A stretch of 19,395 nt of DNA from JAIRVZ01 sp031553755 (GCA_031553755.1 JAVBKZ010000118.1:1-19395); one strand, 5' to 3'. Positions 6,774 to 15,007 are shown, numbered from the stretch's first letter. Numbers and translations: made by a program. The notes: generated by a model not told the origin, from the sequence alone.

Positions 6774-9164
6774 ATGACTGACAATTTTTCATCTCAATTC
6801 GAAGTAATTATCGGCAATAAAAATATCAACATAGATAAAATGGAAGAAGAAATTCCTATTTTACCATTAAAAAACATGGTTTTTCTCCCGGGAATACCAA
6901 CACCGGTAAATGTCGGTCGTTCAAAATCTTTAAAATCCATACAAGAAGTACAAAAAAAGAAAGGATTACTCGGTGTCTTCTGCCAAAAAGACGCAACTTT
7001 AGACGATCCACGACAAGATGACCTTTTCCCTGTCGGTATTGTCGCCGAAATATTGAATATTTTAGACGAAAACGAACACAATACAACCGTATTGCTAATG
7101 GGGAGGCAACGCGTTAAATTGAATGAAATTACTCAAACCGAACCTTATTTAAAAGGAAAATTCACTGTTTTGGAAGATAATTTTCCTCCTAAAAACGACA
7201 AGGAATACAAAGCTCAGTTAAATTCCATTAAAGATTTAACATTATTCATGCTTTCGAGCAAAGCAACTCCTCCCGATTTTGTACTGGAAGCGCTGAAAAA
7301 ATCAAAAGATTTCGACTATATCATCAACCTCGCTTTTTCAGGATTAGACGCAAAAATCGAAGAAAAACACGAAATAATGTTGTGCAATGATGTAAAAGAA
7401 CGTATGAATAAACTACTTACGTTGCTTAATCATGAGGTACAATTATTGGAAATAAAAGAATCTATCCGAAAGAAAACGAAAGTAGAAATCGACCAACAAC
7501 AACGCGAATATTTCCTGCAACAGGAGATGAAAAATATCCAGGAAGCTTTAGGCGGAAATATTCATGACATAGAAATTCAGGAGATAAAAAATAAAGCCGA
7601 TAAAATAAATTTTTTACCCGAAGTTAGAATCACTTTTGATAAAGAGTTGAAAAAATTAGAACGTTTGCATCCGCAATCACCTGATTATTCGACACAAATG
7701 ACATATATTCAGAATATACTGAATATTCCGTGGAATGAATATACCAAAGATAATTTTAATCTGAAACGAGCAAAAAAAGTATTAGATAAAGACCATTTCG
7801 GATTAGAAAAAGTAAAAGAACGTATTATAGAGCATTTAGCCGTTTTAAAATTGAAAGGAGATATGAAATCTCCTATTATTTGCCTTTATGGCCCTCCGGG
7901 AGTAGGAAAAACTTCATTAGGGAAATCGGTAGCGGAAGCTTTAAGCAGAAAATATGTACGTTTGTCGTTAGGTGGTTTACACGATGAATCGGAAATACGC
8001 GGACACAGAAGGACATACATCGGCGCGATGCCGGGACGCATTATCAGTAGTATGCAAAAAGCGGGTTCTTCAAATCCGGTTATTGTTTTGGACGAAATCG
8101 ACAAAATCGGCGTTGATTATAAAGGAGATCCATCGGCCGCTTTATTGGAAGTACTTGATCCTGAACAAAATTTCGCATTCCACGATAATTACCTGGATAT
8201 CGATTACGATCTTTCAAAAGTACTCTTCATCGCTACAGCTAACGCGCTCAACACGGTTTCGCAGCCATTATTAGACAGGATGGAAATCATTGATGTGAGC
8301 GGATATATTTTGGAAGAAAAAGTAGAAATAGCCAAACGTCACTTGGTTCCGAAACAACTCGAAAATCACGGAATTGCGAAAGATGCTTTTGATATTCCCA
8401 AAAAGACATTAGAAATTATCATCGAATCATATACGCGTGAATCGGGAGTTCGTGAATTAGATAAAAAATTGGCGAAGATTATGCGGAAAATCGCGCGGAA
8501 AATCGCGGAAGAAACTGATTATCCGGTATCTTTATCGCCCGAAAATTTACGTGAATACCTGGGAGTCGCTGAATATTCTAAAGACAAATATCAGGGAAAT
8601 GATTACGCGGGAGTTGTTACAGGCTTAGCCTGGACTGCCGTTGGCGGAGAAATTTTGTTTGTCGAAGCAAGCTTAAGTAAAGGAAAAGGCTCTAAACTCA
8701 CTTTAACAGGAAACTTGGGAGAAGTGATGAAAGAATCCGCTATTTTAGCGTTGGAATATATCAAATCACATGCTTCGAAGTTAGGAGTTGATGATGAAAT
8801 GTTTGAAAACTGGAACGTACATATTCACGTTCCGGAAGGCGCGATTCCTAAAGATGGTCCTTCCGCCGGAATAACGATGACAACCGCCTTGGTTTCGGCT
8901 TTCACCCAACACAAAGTAAAATCAAATCTTGCCATGACCGGAGAAATTACCTTAAGAGGAAAAGTTCTTCCCGTTGGAGGTATCAAAGAAAAAATTCTGG
9001 CTGCAAAACGAGCAGGCATTAAAGAGATTATTCTTTGCGAAGACAACAAAAAGAACATAGAAGAAATCAATGACCTTTATTTAAAAGGGTTGAAATTCCA
9101 TTATGTCAAAGATATTAAGGATGTACTTAATATCGCTTTGCTAAAAGAAAAAGTAACAGATTAA
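6774..9164 (+). CDS. lon: ATP-dependent protease La (Lon)
   Basis: Cytoplasmic AAA+ serine protease that degrades misfolded and regulatory proteins. The order is an N-terminal substrate-binding domain (IPILPLKNMVFLPG, about 26-230), a coiled-coil linker, an AAA+ module with Walker A GPPGVGKTS (373-381) and Walker B VIVLDEID (436-443), and a protease domain with the Ser697-Lys740 dyad (KDGPSAG and GGIKEK), spaced as in E. coli Ser679-Lys722. 796 residues fits the family. I keep the first ATG because relatives carry a short acidic extension before the LPILPL motif, although Met23 is possible. Its stop codon shares bases with the convergent peptidase gene, so no terminator is present at its end. 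Confidence 0.97.
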   Translation: MTDNFSSQFEVIIGNKNINIDKMEEEIPILPLKNMVFLPGIPTPVNVGRSKSLKSIQEVQKKKGLLGVFCQKDATLDDPRQDDLFPVGIVAEILNILDENEHNTTVLLMGRQRVKLNEITQTEPYLKGKFTVLEDNFPPKNDKEYKAQLNSIKDLTLFMLSSKATPPDFVLEALKKSKDFDYIINLAFSGLDAKIEEKHEIMLCNDVKERMNKLLTLLNHEVQLLEIKESIRKKTKVEIDQQQREYFLQQEMKNIQEALGGNIHDIEIQEIKNKADKINFLPEVRITFDKELKKLERLHPQSPDYSTQMTYIQNILNIPWNEYTKDNFNLKRAKKVLDKDHFGLEKVKERIIEHLAVLKLKGDMKSPIICLYGPPGVGKTSLGKSVAEALSRKYVRLSLGGLHDESEIRGHRRTYIGAMPGRIISSMQKAGSSNPVIVLDEIDKIGVDYKGDPSAALLEVLDPEQNFAFHDNYLDIDYDLSKVLFIATANALNTVSQPLLDRMEIIDVSGYILEEKVEIAKRHLVPKQLENHGIAKDAFDIPKKTLEIIIESYTRESGVRELDKKLAKIMRKIARKIAEETDYPVSLSPENLREYLGVAEYSKDKYQGNDYAGVVTGLAWTAVGGEILFVEASLSKGKGSKLTLTGNLGEVMKESAILALEYIKSHASKLGVDDEMFENWNVHIHVPEGAIPKDGPSAGITMTTALVSAFTQHKVKSNLAMTGEITLRGKVLPVGGIKEKILAAKRAGIKEIILCEDNKKNIEEINDLYLKGLKFHYVKDIKDVLNIALLKEKVTD

Positions 9165-9937
9165 ATTCTTCTTACTGAGTGAAATTGATGTGTATATTTT
9201 TCTAATTCATCCGAATAGATTCCCTTTTCGTCAAGTCGGTCAATCCTCACTCTTCCTGAAGAATGAATTATTTTATTATTTTCCAATAAAATACCCACAT
9301 GAACAACTTTTTGGGCTTGGTTTTCGAAAAAAACCAAGTCTCCGGCTTTAGCTTGTCCTAAAGGAATTTCAGTTCCTTCTAATGCCTGATCCTTGGAATC
9401 TCGAGGTAAACGATAACCATGCAATCTGAAAACGACTTGAGTAAATCCCGAGCAATCCATTCCCATCACTGTTTTTCCACCCCACAAATAAGGAGCATTT
9501 AGAAAAGAGATTGCAGTGCGGTGTAGACCTTCTTTGGCTATTTCAGATTCGGGAAGAATAAAATCCCTATGAATTTGAAACATTTTATCATGATATCCGA
9601 ACCTTCCAGTGTTGCCACAATTGGGCAATTTACTTCCCGCAGGTATACGGATAATACATTTTGAAGTTAAATCGAAAGCCTCTGCCAAAGGAATAGCGAC
9701 GTAATGCGTTGGTTGGTTAGACAACTCGTCATATTCGGTTTCAGTTATTTCAATAATCATTTTAGAATCGACAAATCCTTCATAATTATCGAATTTGTTG
9801 AATATTCGACAAAAACCATTTTCAGCTTTCTCATAAGTAAACGTTTCTCCAAAAAGAAGTTGACTAACCATTTCGCTTCGGTCGCTGGTTTCGGATCTTA
9901 ATGGAGTTATGCTATTTAAATTTATACCGTGTGCCAT
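9161..9937 (-). CDS. NlpC/P60 (C40) cysteine peptidase, YkfC-like
   Basis: 258-residue peptidase probably acting on cell-wall peptides (gamma-D-glutamyl bond, as in YkfC). An SH3-like N-terminal region opens with the family pattern TPLRSETSDRSEMVSQLLFGE-like (residues 11-31; shown in part) and a second SH3-like segment runs to about 130. The catalytic domain has Cys162 (MDCSGF), His213 (HVGI) and His225 (IIHSSG). There is no signal peptide, so a cytoplasmic role in recycling muropeptides is likely. It lies downstream of leuB on the same strand with its own promoter-like site, and its stop overlaps the lon stop. Confidence 0.92.
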   Translation of the reverse strand: MAHGINLNSITPLRSETSDRSEMVSQLLFGETFTYEKAENGFCRIFNKFDNYEGFVDSKMIIEITETEYDELSNQPTHYVAIPLAEAFDLTSKCIIRIPAGSKLPNCGNTGRFGYHDKMFQIHRDFILPESEIAKEGLHRTAISFLNAPYLWGGKTVMGMDCSGFTQVVFRLHGYRLPRDSKDQALEGTEIPLGQAKAGDLVFFENQAQKVVHVGILLENNKIIHSSGRVRIDRLDEKGIYSDELEKYTHQFHSVRRI

Positions 9938-9956
9938 ATTTTAATTCTTCGGAATG

Positions 9957-9964
9957 CAAATATA
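9957..9964 (-). promoter_or_regulatory. -7 promoter element for the NlpC/P60 gene
   Basis: On the minus strand the sequence reads TATATTTG, matching TAnnTTTG. Transcription would start about a dozen bases before the ATG at 9937, giving a very short leader. The peptidase can therefore be expressed independently of leuB. Confidence 0.5.
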
Positions 9965-10033
9965 AATGAATAATTTTAAAGATATGGCACAACAGCTATG
10001 TTTATTTACTAAAAAATCGTACTTAATTCATAC

Positions 10034-11110
10034 TCATTTTTTTACGCTTTTCAAATACTCAGCAATCCACTCCCCAACTTCCGAAGTCTTGTAAATTTTA
10101 CCTCCGGACGCTATATCTTCTGTAACAATTCCTTGTTCCATTGAAGCATCTACGGCTTTGCGAATTAATGCGCCTTCTTCCATCAAACCAAAAGCATATT
10201 CAAACATCAAAGCCGCTGAAAGAATGGTTGCCAACGGATTTGCTATATCTTTTCCGGCTGCTTGCGGATAAGAACCGTGAATAGGCTCAAATACCGAAGT
10301 ATGAATGCCGATAGAAGCCGAAGGCAGCATTCCTAAAGAACCGGTAATAACAGAAGCCTCATCAGTCAGAATATCTCCGAATAAGTTTTCGGTTACCAAT
10401 ACATCGAAACTCTTGGGCCATTGAATGATACGCATCGCGGCATTATCCACAAACATAAATTCCGTTTCAACGTCCGTATATTGAGGTGCGATTTCTTGTC
10501 CGATTTGTCTCCACAAACGAGAAGTCGCTAATACATTCGCTTTATCAACAATTGTCACTTTTTTATTTCTTTGGCGAGCAAATTTGTAGGATAAGTGTAA
10601 AATGCGTTCTACTTCTTCTCTGGTATAAATACAGGTGTCGTAAGCTGTATTTCCATCTTCCGCTCTACCTTGCGGACGACCGAAATACAATCCTCCGGTT
10701 AATTCACGGATACACATAAAATCGGCTCCTTCGACTAAATCCGCTCTCAATGGAGATTTGTGTATCAAAGATGGAAATGTTGTAACCGGACGAATGTTTG
10801 CGTATAATCCTAATTTTTTCCGCATCGCCAACAATCCTTGTTCCGGACGAATTTTAGCAGATGGGTCGTTGTCGTATTTTGGAGAACCGATGGCTCCGAA
10901 AAGTACTGCATCTGAATTCAAACACAACTCATGTGTTTCATCGGGATATGGATTTCCAACTTCATCGATAGCGCATGCTCCGACAATTCCGTGTTTATAA
11001 CTTAATTCGTGTCCGAATTTCTCGCAAACTGCTTGCGTTACTTTCAACGCTTGCTCAACAATCTCCGGCCCGATACCGTCACCGGGCAATACTGCAATGT
11101 TTAGTTTCAT
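10034..11110 (-). CDS. leuB: 3-isopropylmalate dehydrogenase
   Basis: Oxidatively decarboxylates 3-isopropylmalate with NAD+ in leucine synthesis, in the cytoplasm. 358 residues, standard for LeuB. Visible family signatures: the start AVLPGDGIGPE, substrate arginines in LLAMRKKLGLYANIRP (Arg97, Arg107) and Arg135 (CIREL), Lys190, Asp223, and the metal-binding signature NLFGDILTDEAS (Asp246, Asp250) leading to GSLGMLPSAS. The TGG and FGRP segments distinguish it from isocitrate dehydrogenase. It is alone: leuA, leuC and leuD are not in view on either side, although in Bacteroidota they often cluster. mgsA lies 102 bases upstream on the same strand, separated by a palindromic repeat. Confidence 0.95.
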   Translation of the reverse strand: MKLNIAVLPGDGIGPEIVEQALKVTQAVCEKFGHELSYKHGIVGACAIDEVGNPYPDETHELCLNSDAVLFGAIGSPKYDNDPSAKIRPEQGLLAMRKKLGLYANIRPVTTFPSLIHKSPLRADLVEGADFMCIRELTGGLYFGRPQGRAEDGNTAYDTCIYTREEVERILHLSYKFARQRNKKVTIVDKANVLATSRLWRQIGQEIAPQYTDVETEFMFVDNAAMRIIQWPKSFDVLVTENLFGDILTDEASVITGSLGMLPSASIGIHTSVFEPIHGSYPQAAGKDIANPLATILSAALMFEYAFGLMEEGALIRKAVDASMEQGIVTEDIASGGKIYKTSEVGEWIAEYLKSVKK

Positions 11111-11120
11111 AAATCCATAT

Positions 11121-11213
11121 ACCCCTAAATCCCCTGAAGGGGACTTAAAAGGTTAAATTATTTGTAATTATTTTGATTTAATCCAACCAACTCCCCTTTA
11201 GGGGTTGGGGGTT
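11121..11213. repeat. Paired palindromic repeat between mgsA and leuB
   Basis: Two related arms, 11121-11146 and 11189-11213, face each other across an AT-rich spacer. Each arm is itself a small palindrome: CCCCTGAAGGGG in the left and CCCCTTTAGGGG in the right. They look like dispersed intergenic repeats. The right arm touches the mgsA stop codon, and such an element may act as terminator or mRNA stabiliser between mgsA and leuB. Confidence 0.7.
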
Positions 11214-11659
11214 TACTTCCTCTTAAATTTTATATATCTCGGTGCTGAAGGCTCATAATCGTCATTATCCCAAAGAGTGCTGGTAATCATCAAATCAGCA
11301 CTATAACGATTACAAGCAATAGGAACATTATGTATCCGGCACTGACGAAGCAACATTTGAATGTCGGCTTCGTGTGGTTGAGCATTCAAATCATCAATCA
11401 GGAATATTGCCAGATTGACTTGTTTCCTTACCACCAACGCGGCAATTTCGGCATCTCCGCCTAACGGTCCGGAATTCATCTTGATAATTTCCGCGTCAAT
11501 ACCTTTTTCTTCAAATGCTTTCTGAATCAATCCTCCGGTGGTTCCGGTACAAATCAATGTATGCTTCGAAAGTGTTTCAGCATTAAACACAGCCCATTCG
11601 ACCATATCCGCTTTGCGTTGATCGTGCGCTACAAGAGCGATAGTTAGTTTTTTGTTCAT
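11213..11659 (-). CDS. mgsA: Methylglyoxal synthase
   Basis: Converts dihydroxyacetone phosphate to methylglyoxal and phosphate, a bypass of lower glycolysis used under phosphate limitation or sugar excess. 148 residues (E. coli 152). Conserved parts: IALVAHDQRKADMVEW at the start (His12, Asp13), the phosphate loop TGTTGG (39-43), the catalytic Asp69 in SGPLGGDAEI, and His96 and Asp99 in PHEAD, matching E. coli Asp71, His98 and Asp101 with an offset of two. It is first in a possible minus-strand series with leuB and the NlpC/P60 gene, although the repeat after it may separate them. The 523 bases upstream hold only repeats. Confidence 0.95.
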   Translation of the reverse strand: MNKKLTIALVAHDQRKADMVEWAVFNAETLSKHTLICTGTTGGLIQKAFEEKGIDAEIIKMNSGPLGGDAEIAALVVRKQVNLAIFLIDDLNAQPHEADIQMLLRQCRIHNVPIACNRYSADLMITSTLWDNDDYEPSAPRYIKFKRK

Positions 11660-11668
11660 AAATATTCA

Positions 11669-11733
11669 GTTGACAAGTTGACAAATTAACGAGTTGACAA
11701 GTTAAAAATAGCATTTTATTTTCAATTGTCAAC
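11669..11733. repeat. GTTGACAA direct and inverted repeats
   Basis: GTTGACAA occurs three times (11669-11676, 11677-11684, 11693-11700) and its reverse complement TTGTCAAC once (11726-11733), which allows alternative hairpins. It sits within ten bases of the mgsA start, in its leader. From 11734 to 11807 I see only AT-rich sequence. Confidence 0.6.
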
Positions 11734-11807
11734 AGTCAATTATCAACTAATTTACTAATTTTTTAATTATTCGTCTTTTATTTTATAAACTCATCTCGCC
11801 TTTTATT

Positions 11808-11882
11808 AAACACGGAGTATCTTGTCTCTTTATATATCAGAATTTACTCTGTGAATACTTACTCCGTGCAACTCTGTGTTTA
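11808..11882. repeat. ACTCCGTG/ACTCTGTG repeat element
   Basis: AAACACGGAGTA at 11808-11819 faces ACTCCGTG at 11861-11868 and ACTCTGTGTTTA at 11871-11882, with another TACTCTGTG at 11845-11853. The arms give an imperfect hairpin of about 75 bases. It resembles dispersed intergenic repeats and carries no gene. Confidence 0.5.
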
Positions 11883-11991
11883 AAATCTATCATTTTATAT
11901 TTTTTGTAAAAAGCCAAGACGAATTTCATGTTAAAGAAAAATTATTTTATGAGTATCCGTTATTTTACCTAAATGAATTGAAAGCCTAATT

Positions 11992-12071
11992 TGTCATTGC
12001 GGGCTTGACCCGCAATCTATTGATAATCAGCAATGATCGATAAAAGATCCCGCATCAAGTGCGGGATGACA
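11992..12071. repeat. 80-base nested palindromic element
   Basis: The element opens with TGTCAT and closes with ATGACA. Each half holds its own palindrome around a CTTGA core: GCGGGCTTGACCCGC on the left and CCGCATCAAGTGCGG on the right. The halves also resemble each other as inverted copies. It is GC-rich in AT-rich surroundings. It lies in the gap between the divergent mgsA and DUF2975 genes, about 110 bases from the latter. The shape suggests a REP/MITE-like mobile repeat. Confidence 0.7.
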
Positions 12072-12182
12072 GAGCGATTAGACAGTATAACGAATAATTA
12101 TTAATTATTTTATGTTTTATTTAAAATATTCAATGTTTTGTTTATTTTTACGACAAATTTAAATATATAAAATTAAAATATC

Positions 12183-12797
12183 ATGAAATCACAATCGAAA
12201 AAATTCTTTATTGCCACCAAATACGTAATGGATGGCATTTGGTATCTTTCAATAGCTGTCGGCATTTTATTTATGATATTATTTACGATTCAAACCTTAT
12301 CTGGAAAACTAACCCCAAATGTAGGTTCTATTTTAGTACCTTATTCCGGTTCGTTGAAAGAAACTTTTGAAACTACAAACGGAGATACTGTTGAATTTGT
12401 TCCGACATACGGAAAAATTATGTTCTACAACTTTAAAACATCTCAAATTGTTACAGTAATCATATTCTGCTCAATAGCTGTTTTATTATACTTCAGCGGG
12501 CTTTTCCAGATAAGGAAATTTCTCAAAAATATGGTCAGTGATTCTCCTTTTAATCAGCAAAATATAAAAATATTAAAAATAATTTCGCTTTATTTTGTCT
12601 TTGTTAATATTTTAGTCTGGATTTCCGATTGGATTATATTGAAAGAAACAGAGCAAATACAGAACTATGTACAAACTTTTCGATATAATTTTCCTCAAGA
12701 CATACAATATATTTTGATTGGCGGAATCATTTTCCTCTTTGCCAAAATATTTGAATACGGCTACGAAATACAATCTGAAAATAATTCTTTTTTATAA
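12183..12797 (+). CDS. DUF2975 membrane protein
   Basis: 204-residue inner-membrane protein with four hydrophobic segments (about 19-40, 84-107, 126-149, 172-192) separated by short loops. The layout, the early loop with YSGSLKETF and the basic segment RKFLKNM before the third helix match DUF2975. The function of the family is not established. Its stop TAA overlaps the ATG of the following XRE regulator (TAATG), which couples their translation. DUF2975 genes are commonly paired with such small regulators, so the pair probably acts together, perhaps a membrane sensor controlling a repressor. Confidence 0.8.
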   Translation: MKSQSKKFFIATKYVMDGIWYLSIAVGILFMILFTIQTLSGKLTPNVGSILVPYSGSLKETFETTNGDTVEFVPTYGKIMFYNFKTSQIVTVIIFCSIAVLLYFSGLFQIRKFLKNMVSDSPFNQQNIKILKIISLYFVFVNILVWISDWIILKETEQIQNYVQTFRYNFPQDIQYILIGGIIFLFAKIFEYGYEIQSENNSFL

Positions 12798-13003
12798 TGT
12801 CAATTATCATTAACTTAGATGTCGAAATGGCAAAAAACAAAATGTCATTGACAGAACTTTCTGAAAGAATCGGATTAAGTATGACTAACCTTTCTCTGAT
12901 TAAAACAGGAAAAGTGAAAGGAATCCGATTTGAAACACTTAATGCCATTTGCAAAGAATTAAATTGTAAACCCGGCGATATTCTCGATTATAAAGATGAT
13001 TAA
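12797..13003 (+). CDS. XRE-family transcriptional regulator (YozG-like)
   Basis: 68-residue protein consisting of one Cro/C1-type helix-turn-helix (residues about 12-62). The turn and recognition helix are in LSERIGLSMTNLSLIKTGK, and the end CKPGDILDY is typical of the short YozG-like regulators that follow DUF2975. It has no other domain. It probably binds DNA near its own operon. The ATG overlaps the upstream stop codon, which fixes the start. Confidence 0.9.
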   Translation: MSIIINLDVEMAKNKMSLTELSERIGLSMTNLSLIKTGKVKGIRFETLNAICKELNCKPGDILDYKDD

Positions 13004-13008
13004 TTTGT

Positions 13009-13054
13009 CAATTAGCAAATTGGTTAATTAGCAGATTGATTAATATGCTAATTG
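13009..13054. repeat. Inverted repeat at the convergent gene ends
   Basis: CAATTAGCA (13009-13017) pairs with TGCTAATTG (13046-13054), with partly repeated TTAATTAGCA-like units between. The right arm contains the stop codon of the convergent ATPase gene. It may serve as a weak bidirectional terminator. Confidence 0.55.
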
Positions 13055-14373
13055 GATAATAATAAACCGATTAATTTCTTGCTCCAGTCTGCAAGGAAAA
13101 TAGGGATATTCAATATATTATTGTCCAATTTCAGATTATTCATTGAATATCTGACTCTTAATTTAGGATGATATTGCTCATTATAAACAAAAAGGCTTTT
13201 CCCATTTGTATTTTGAGAAGATTTGACTTCAATTGGAATGATGTCATTCCCTGTTTGAATAATAAAATCAACTTCTGCTTTTCCTTCCGAAACCCAATAT
13301 CGTGGAGTTACTTCAAACTGTGTAATTAACGATTGTAATACAAAATTTTCAGCCATTGCTCCCTTGAATTCCGTATATATATTACTTCCCAAAAGAATAG
13401 TATCGGCTGAAAGTCTTGCCAAACTTCTCAATAAGCCAATATCGGAAAGATAAATTTTAAACGCAGCTATATCATCGTATGCCGAAAGGGGAAGAAATGG
13501 TTTTTTGTTGGCAAAAACACGATGAATAAGTCCGGCATGTTGCAGCCACAATAAAGCATCTTCATATTCACGTGCACGCGCTCCCGGTTTTACCAATTGA
13601 TAAACAAATTTCCTGTTTTCTTTTGCTAATTGAGATGGAATCGAATTCCAAATACTTGCTATTCGTGGAATATCTTTTGTTGCCGCATGTTTGGAAAAAT
13701 CCAATGAATAGGCATTAAGAATAGCTTGCAAAGTATCATCAACGACTTCTATCCCTTTATTTTCCAACAGATTTATAACAACTTTAGGCATTCCTCCGGA
13801 TACTTGATACCTTTGATACGATTCTGTCAATCTGTTAAAAATGATGGTTGGAAGTTCTTCAATAACATTGATATTTTCCACAAAATTGAAGATTTCTGGA
13901 ATTTCTGTTTTCAGAAACTCTTTAAAAGTTACAGGGTGCATTTGTAAGAAATCAACCTTTCCGACAGGAAATGAATCTCCTTTAGATAATGAAACTCCCA
14001 ATAGAGAACCGGCAGCAATGATAACATAATCAGGCGTATTTTCGTAGAAATACTTCAAACTGTTGAGAGCTTCATTACATTCCTGAATTTCATCAAAAAT
14101 AATCAATGTTGATTGAGGTTGAATAGGTACATTGGTAAACAAAGCCAACTGATTGAGTAGGCGTTCCGGATTCTTTGTCTTGACAAAGACATCTTTTAAT
14201 TCTTGAATTTCTTCAAAATTGAAATAAGCCACCGAGTCGAAACAACGTTTCCCAAACTCTTTCATTACCCAAGTTTTTCCAATTTGTCTGGCTCCTTTGA
14301 GAATCAATGGTTTGCGGTCAATCCGGTTCTTCCATTCTTCCAAACGAGGTAATATATCGCGTTCAATAATCAT
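13048..14373 (-). CDS. AAA_14/DUF4143 family ATPase with PD-(D/E)XK-like C-terminus
   Basis: 441-residue cytoplasmic ATPase of a large prokaryotic family with no agreed function. Walker A is GARQIGKT (27-34) and Walker B IIFDEIQ (91-97), with the AAGSLLG sensor segment near 120-126. The DUF4143 region (about 205-380) ends in a restriction-enzyme-like pattern: Glu342 (AENFV), Asp369 (EVDFI), Glu382 and Lys384 (IEVKS). The family is often described as accessory and toxin- or defence-linked, but this is not proven. A long inverted repeat lies between its promoter-like site and start, suggesting autoregulation. It is a single-gene unit, convergent with the DUF2975/XRE pair. Confidence 0.88.
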   Translation of the reverse strand: MIIERDILPRLEEWKNRIDRKPLILKGARQIGKTWVMKEFGKRCFDSVAYFNFEEIQELKDVFVKTKNPERLLNQLALFTNVPIQPQSTLIIFDEIQECNEALNSLKYFYENTPDYVIIAAGSLLGVSLSKGDSFPVGKVDFLQMHPVTFKEFLKTEIPEIFNFVENINVIEELPTIIFNRLTESYQRYQVSGGMPKVVINLLENKGIEVVDDTLQAILNAYSLDFSKHAATKDIPRIASIWNSIPSQLAKENRKFVYQLVKPGARAREYEDALLWLQHAGLIHRVFANKKPFLPLSAYDDIAAFKIYLSDIGLLRSLARLSADTILLGSNIYTEFKGAMAENFVLQSLITQFEVTPRYWVSEGKAEVDFIIQTGNDIIPIEVKSSQNTNGKSLFVYNEQYHPKLRVRYSMNNLKLDNNILNIPIFLADWSKKLIGLLLSN

Positions 14374-14377
14374 AATA

Positions 14378-14435
14378 CCACATTTTATGTTCTTGAAATG
14401 TGTAAAATATCACATTTCGGGAACGAAATATGTGG
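14378..14435. promoter_or_regulatory. Long inverted repeat in the ATPase leader (candidate operator)
   Basis: Two 25-base arms (14378-14402 and 14411-14435) match at 20 of 25 positions around an 8-base spacer. The inner 8 bases of each arm, GAAATGTG and CACATTTC, are perfect. The arms lie between the -7 element and the ATPase start codon, so the site could be an operator or, if transcription begins just after the -7 element, an mRNA hairpin close to the start. Confidence 0.7.
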
Positions 14436-14443
14436 CAAATATA
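14436..14443 (-). promoter_or_regulatory. -7 promoter element for the ATPase gene
   Basis: On the minus strand the sequence reads TATATTTG, a TAnnTTTG match placed directly against the outer end of the inverted repeat. Confidence 0.5.
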
Positions 14444-14490
14444 GTTTTTTTGTTTTGAAAAGGAATGGATTTTGTGAGAAAAGATGCGGA

Positions 14491-14520
14491 AAAAAAGCAA
14501 AAATTATCAGCTTTTTGCTT
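14491..14520 (-). terminator. Rho-independent terminator after the PD-(D/E)XK-like gene
   Basis: On the minus strand AAGCAAAAA and TTTTTGCTT form a perfect 9-base stem with an 8-base loop, followed by a T run. It lies 25 bases after the stop at 14546 and closes the minus-strand accessory unit. Confidence 0.75.
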
Positions 14521-14545
14521 GATTTGGTAGTTTTTGTATAATTAA

Positions 14546-14995
14546 CTATTCATTCTCAAATTGTAACTTAAAACATTCCCAACAATTCTCATATTTCTCA
14601 ATATGCTGAATTAAAACATTATCTACCCCTGTTACACTATGCCAAGAATCCATTTTGTTTCTTGACATTTGAACTTTTGCCATTTCTTCGTGGGTTAAAA
14701 TATAGAATTTTGATGTCAAACTATTTTCGTCAATCCTGACAATAACCCAAAAATCGGGATGTGGAGTATTCTGAGTGTGATATTTTTGAAAAAATCCTGT
14801 CACGACTCTGTTGCTCATTGTTGTTTTTATTTCGATGGTATATGCTTTTTGATTTTTATCAACAATAATAATATCAACAGCTTTATAGTTACCATAAGTG
14901 ATGTTTGCCGTGATTTTCCGTTTAGCTAATTCCGAACAAACTGCATATTCTCCTGCCAGATTGAGGAAATGTTTATCTCCTTGAGACTGTTTCAT
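14546..14995 (-). CDS. PD-(D/E)XK nuclease-like protein (intact paralog)
   Basis: 149-residue protein of unknown function with a restriction-endonuclease-like signature: Glu16 in a first helix (AGEYAVC), Asp41 (YKAVDIII), then Glu55 and Lys57 (IEIKTT). These four are the usual metal-binding and catalytic positions of this fold. A conserved block TGFFQKYH and HPDFWVIV follows, then FYILTHEEMA. The family is widely called hypothetical; DNA cleavage or DNA repair are guesses. It shares about 60% of residues by eye with the broken copy at 18570-19013. It starts 12 bases after the T9SS remnant and is the last gene before a terminator. Confidence 0.7.
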   Translation of the reverse strand: MKQSQGDKHFLNLAGEYAVCSELAKRKITANITYGNYKAVDIIIVDKNQKAYTIEIKTTMSNRVVTGFFQKYHTQNTPHPDFWVIVRIDENSLTSKFYILTHEEMAKVQMSRNKMDSWHSVTGVDNVLIQHIEKYENCWECFKLQFENE

Positions 14996-15007
14996 GTTGA
15001 TTGATTT

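Noticed and set aside
13048..14373. Toxin-antitoxin or phage-defence operon formed by the ATPase with the DUF2975/XRE pair
   Set aside because: The genes are convergent and not co-transcribed, and the XRE gene is translationally coupled to DUF2975, a common stand-alone pair.
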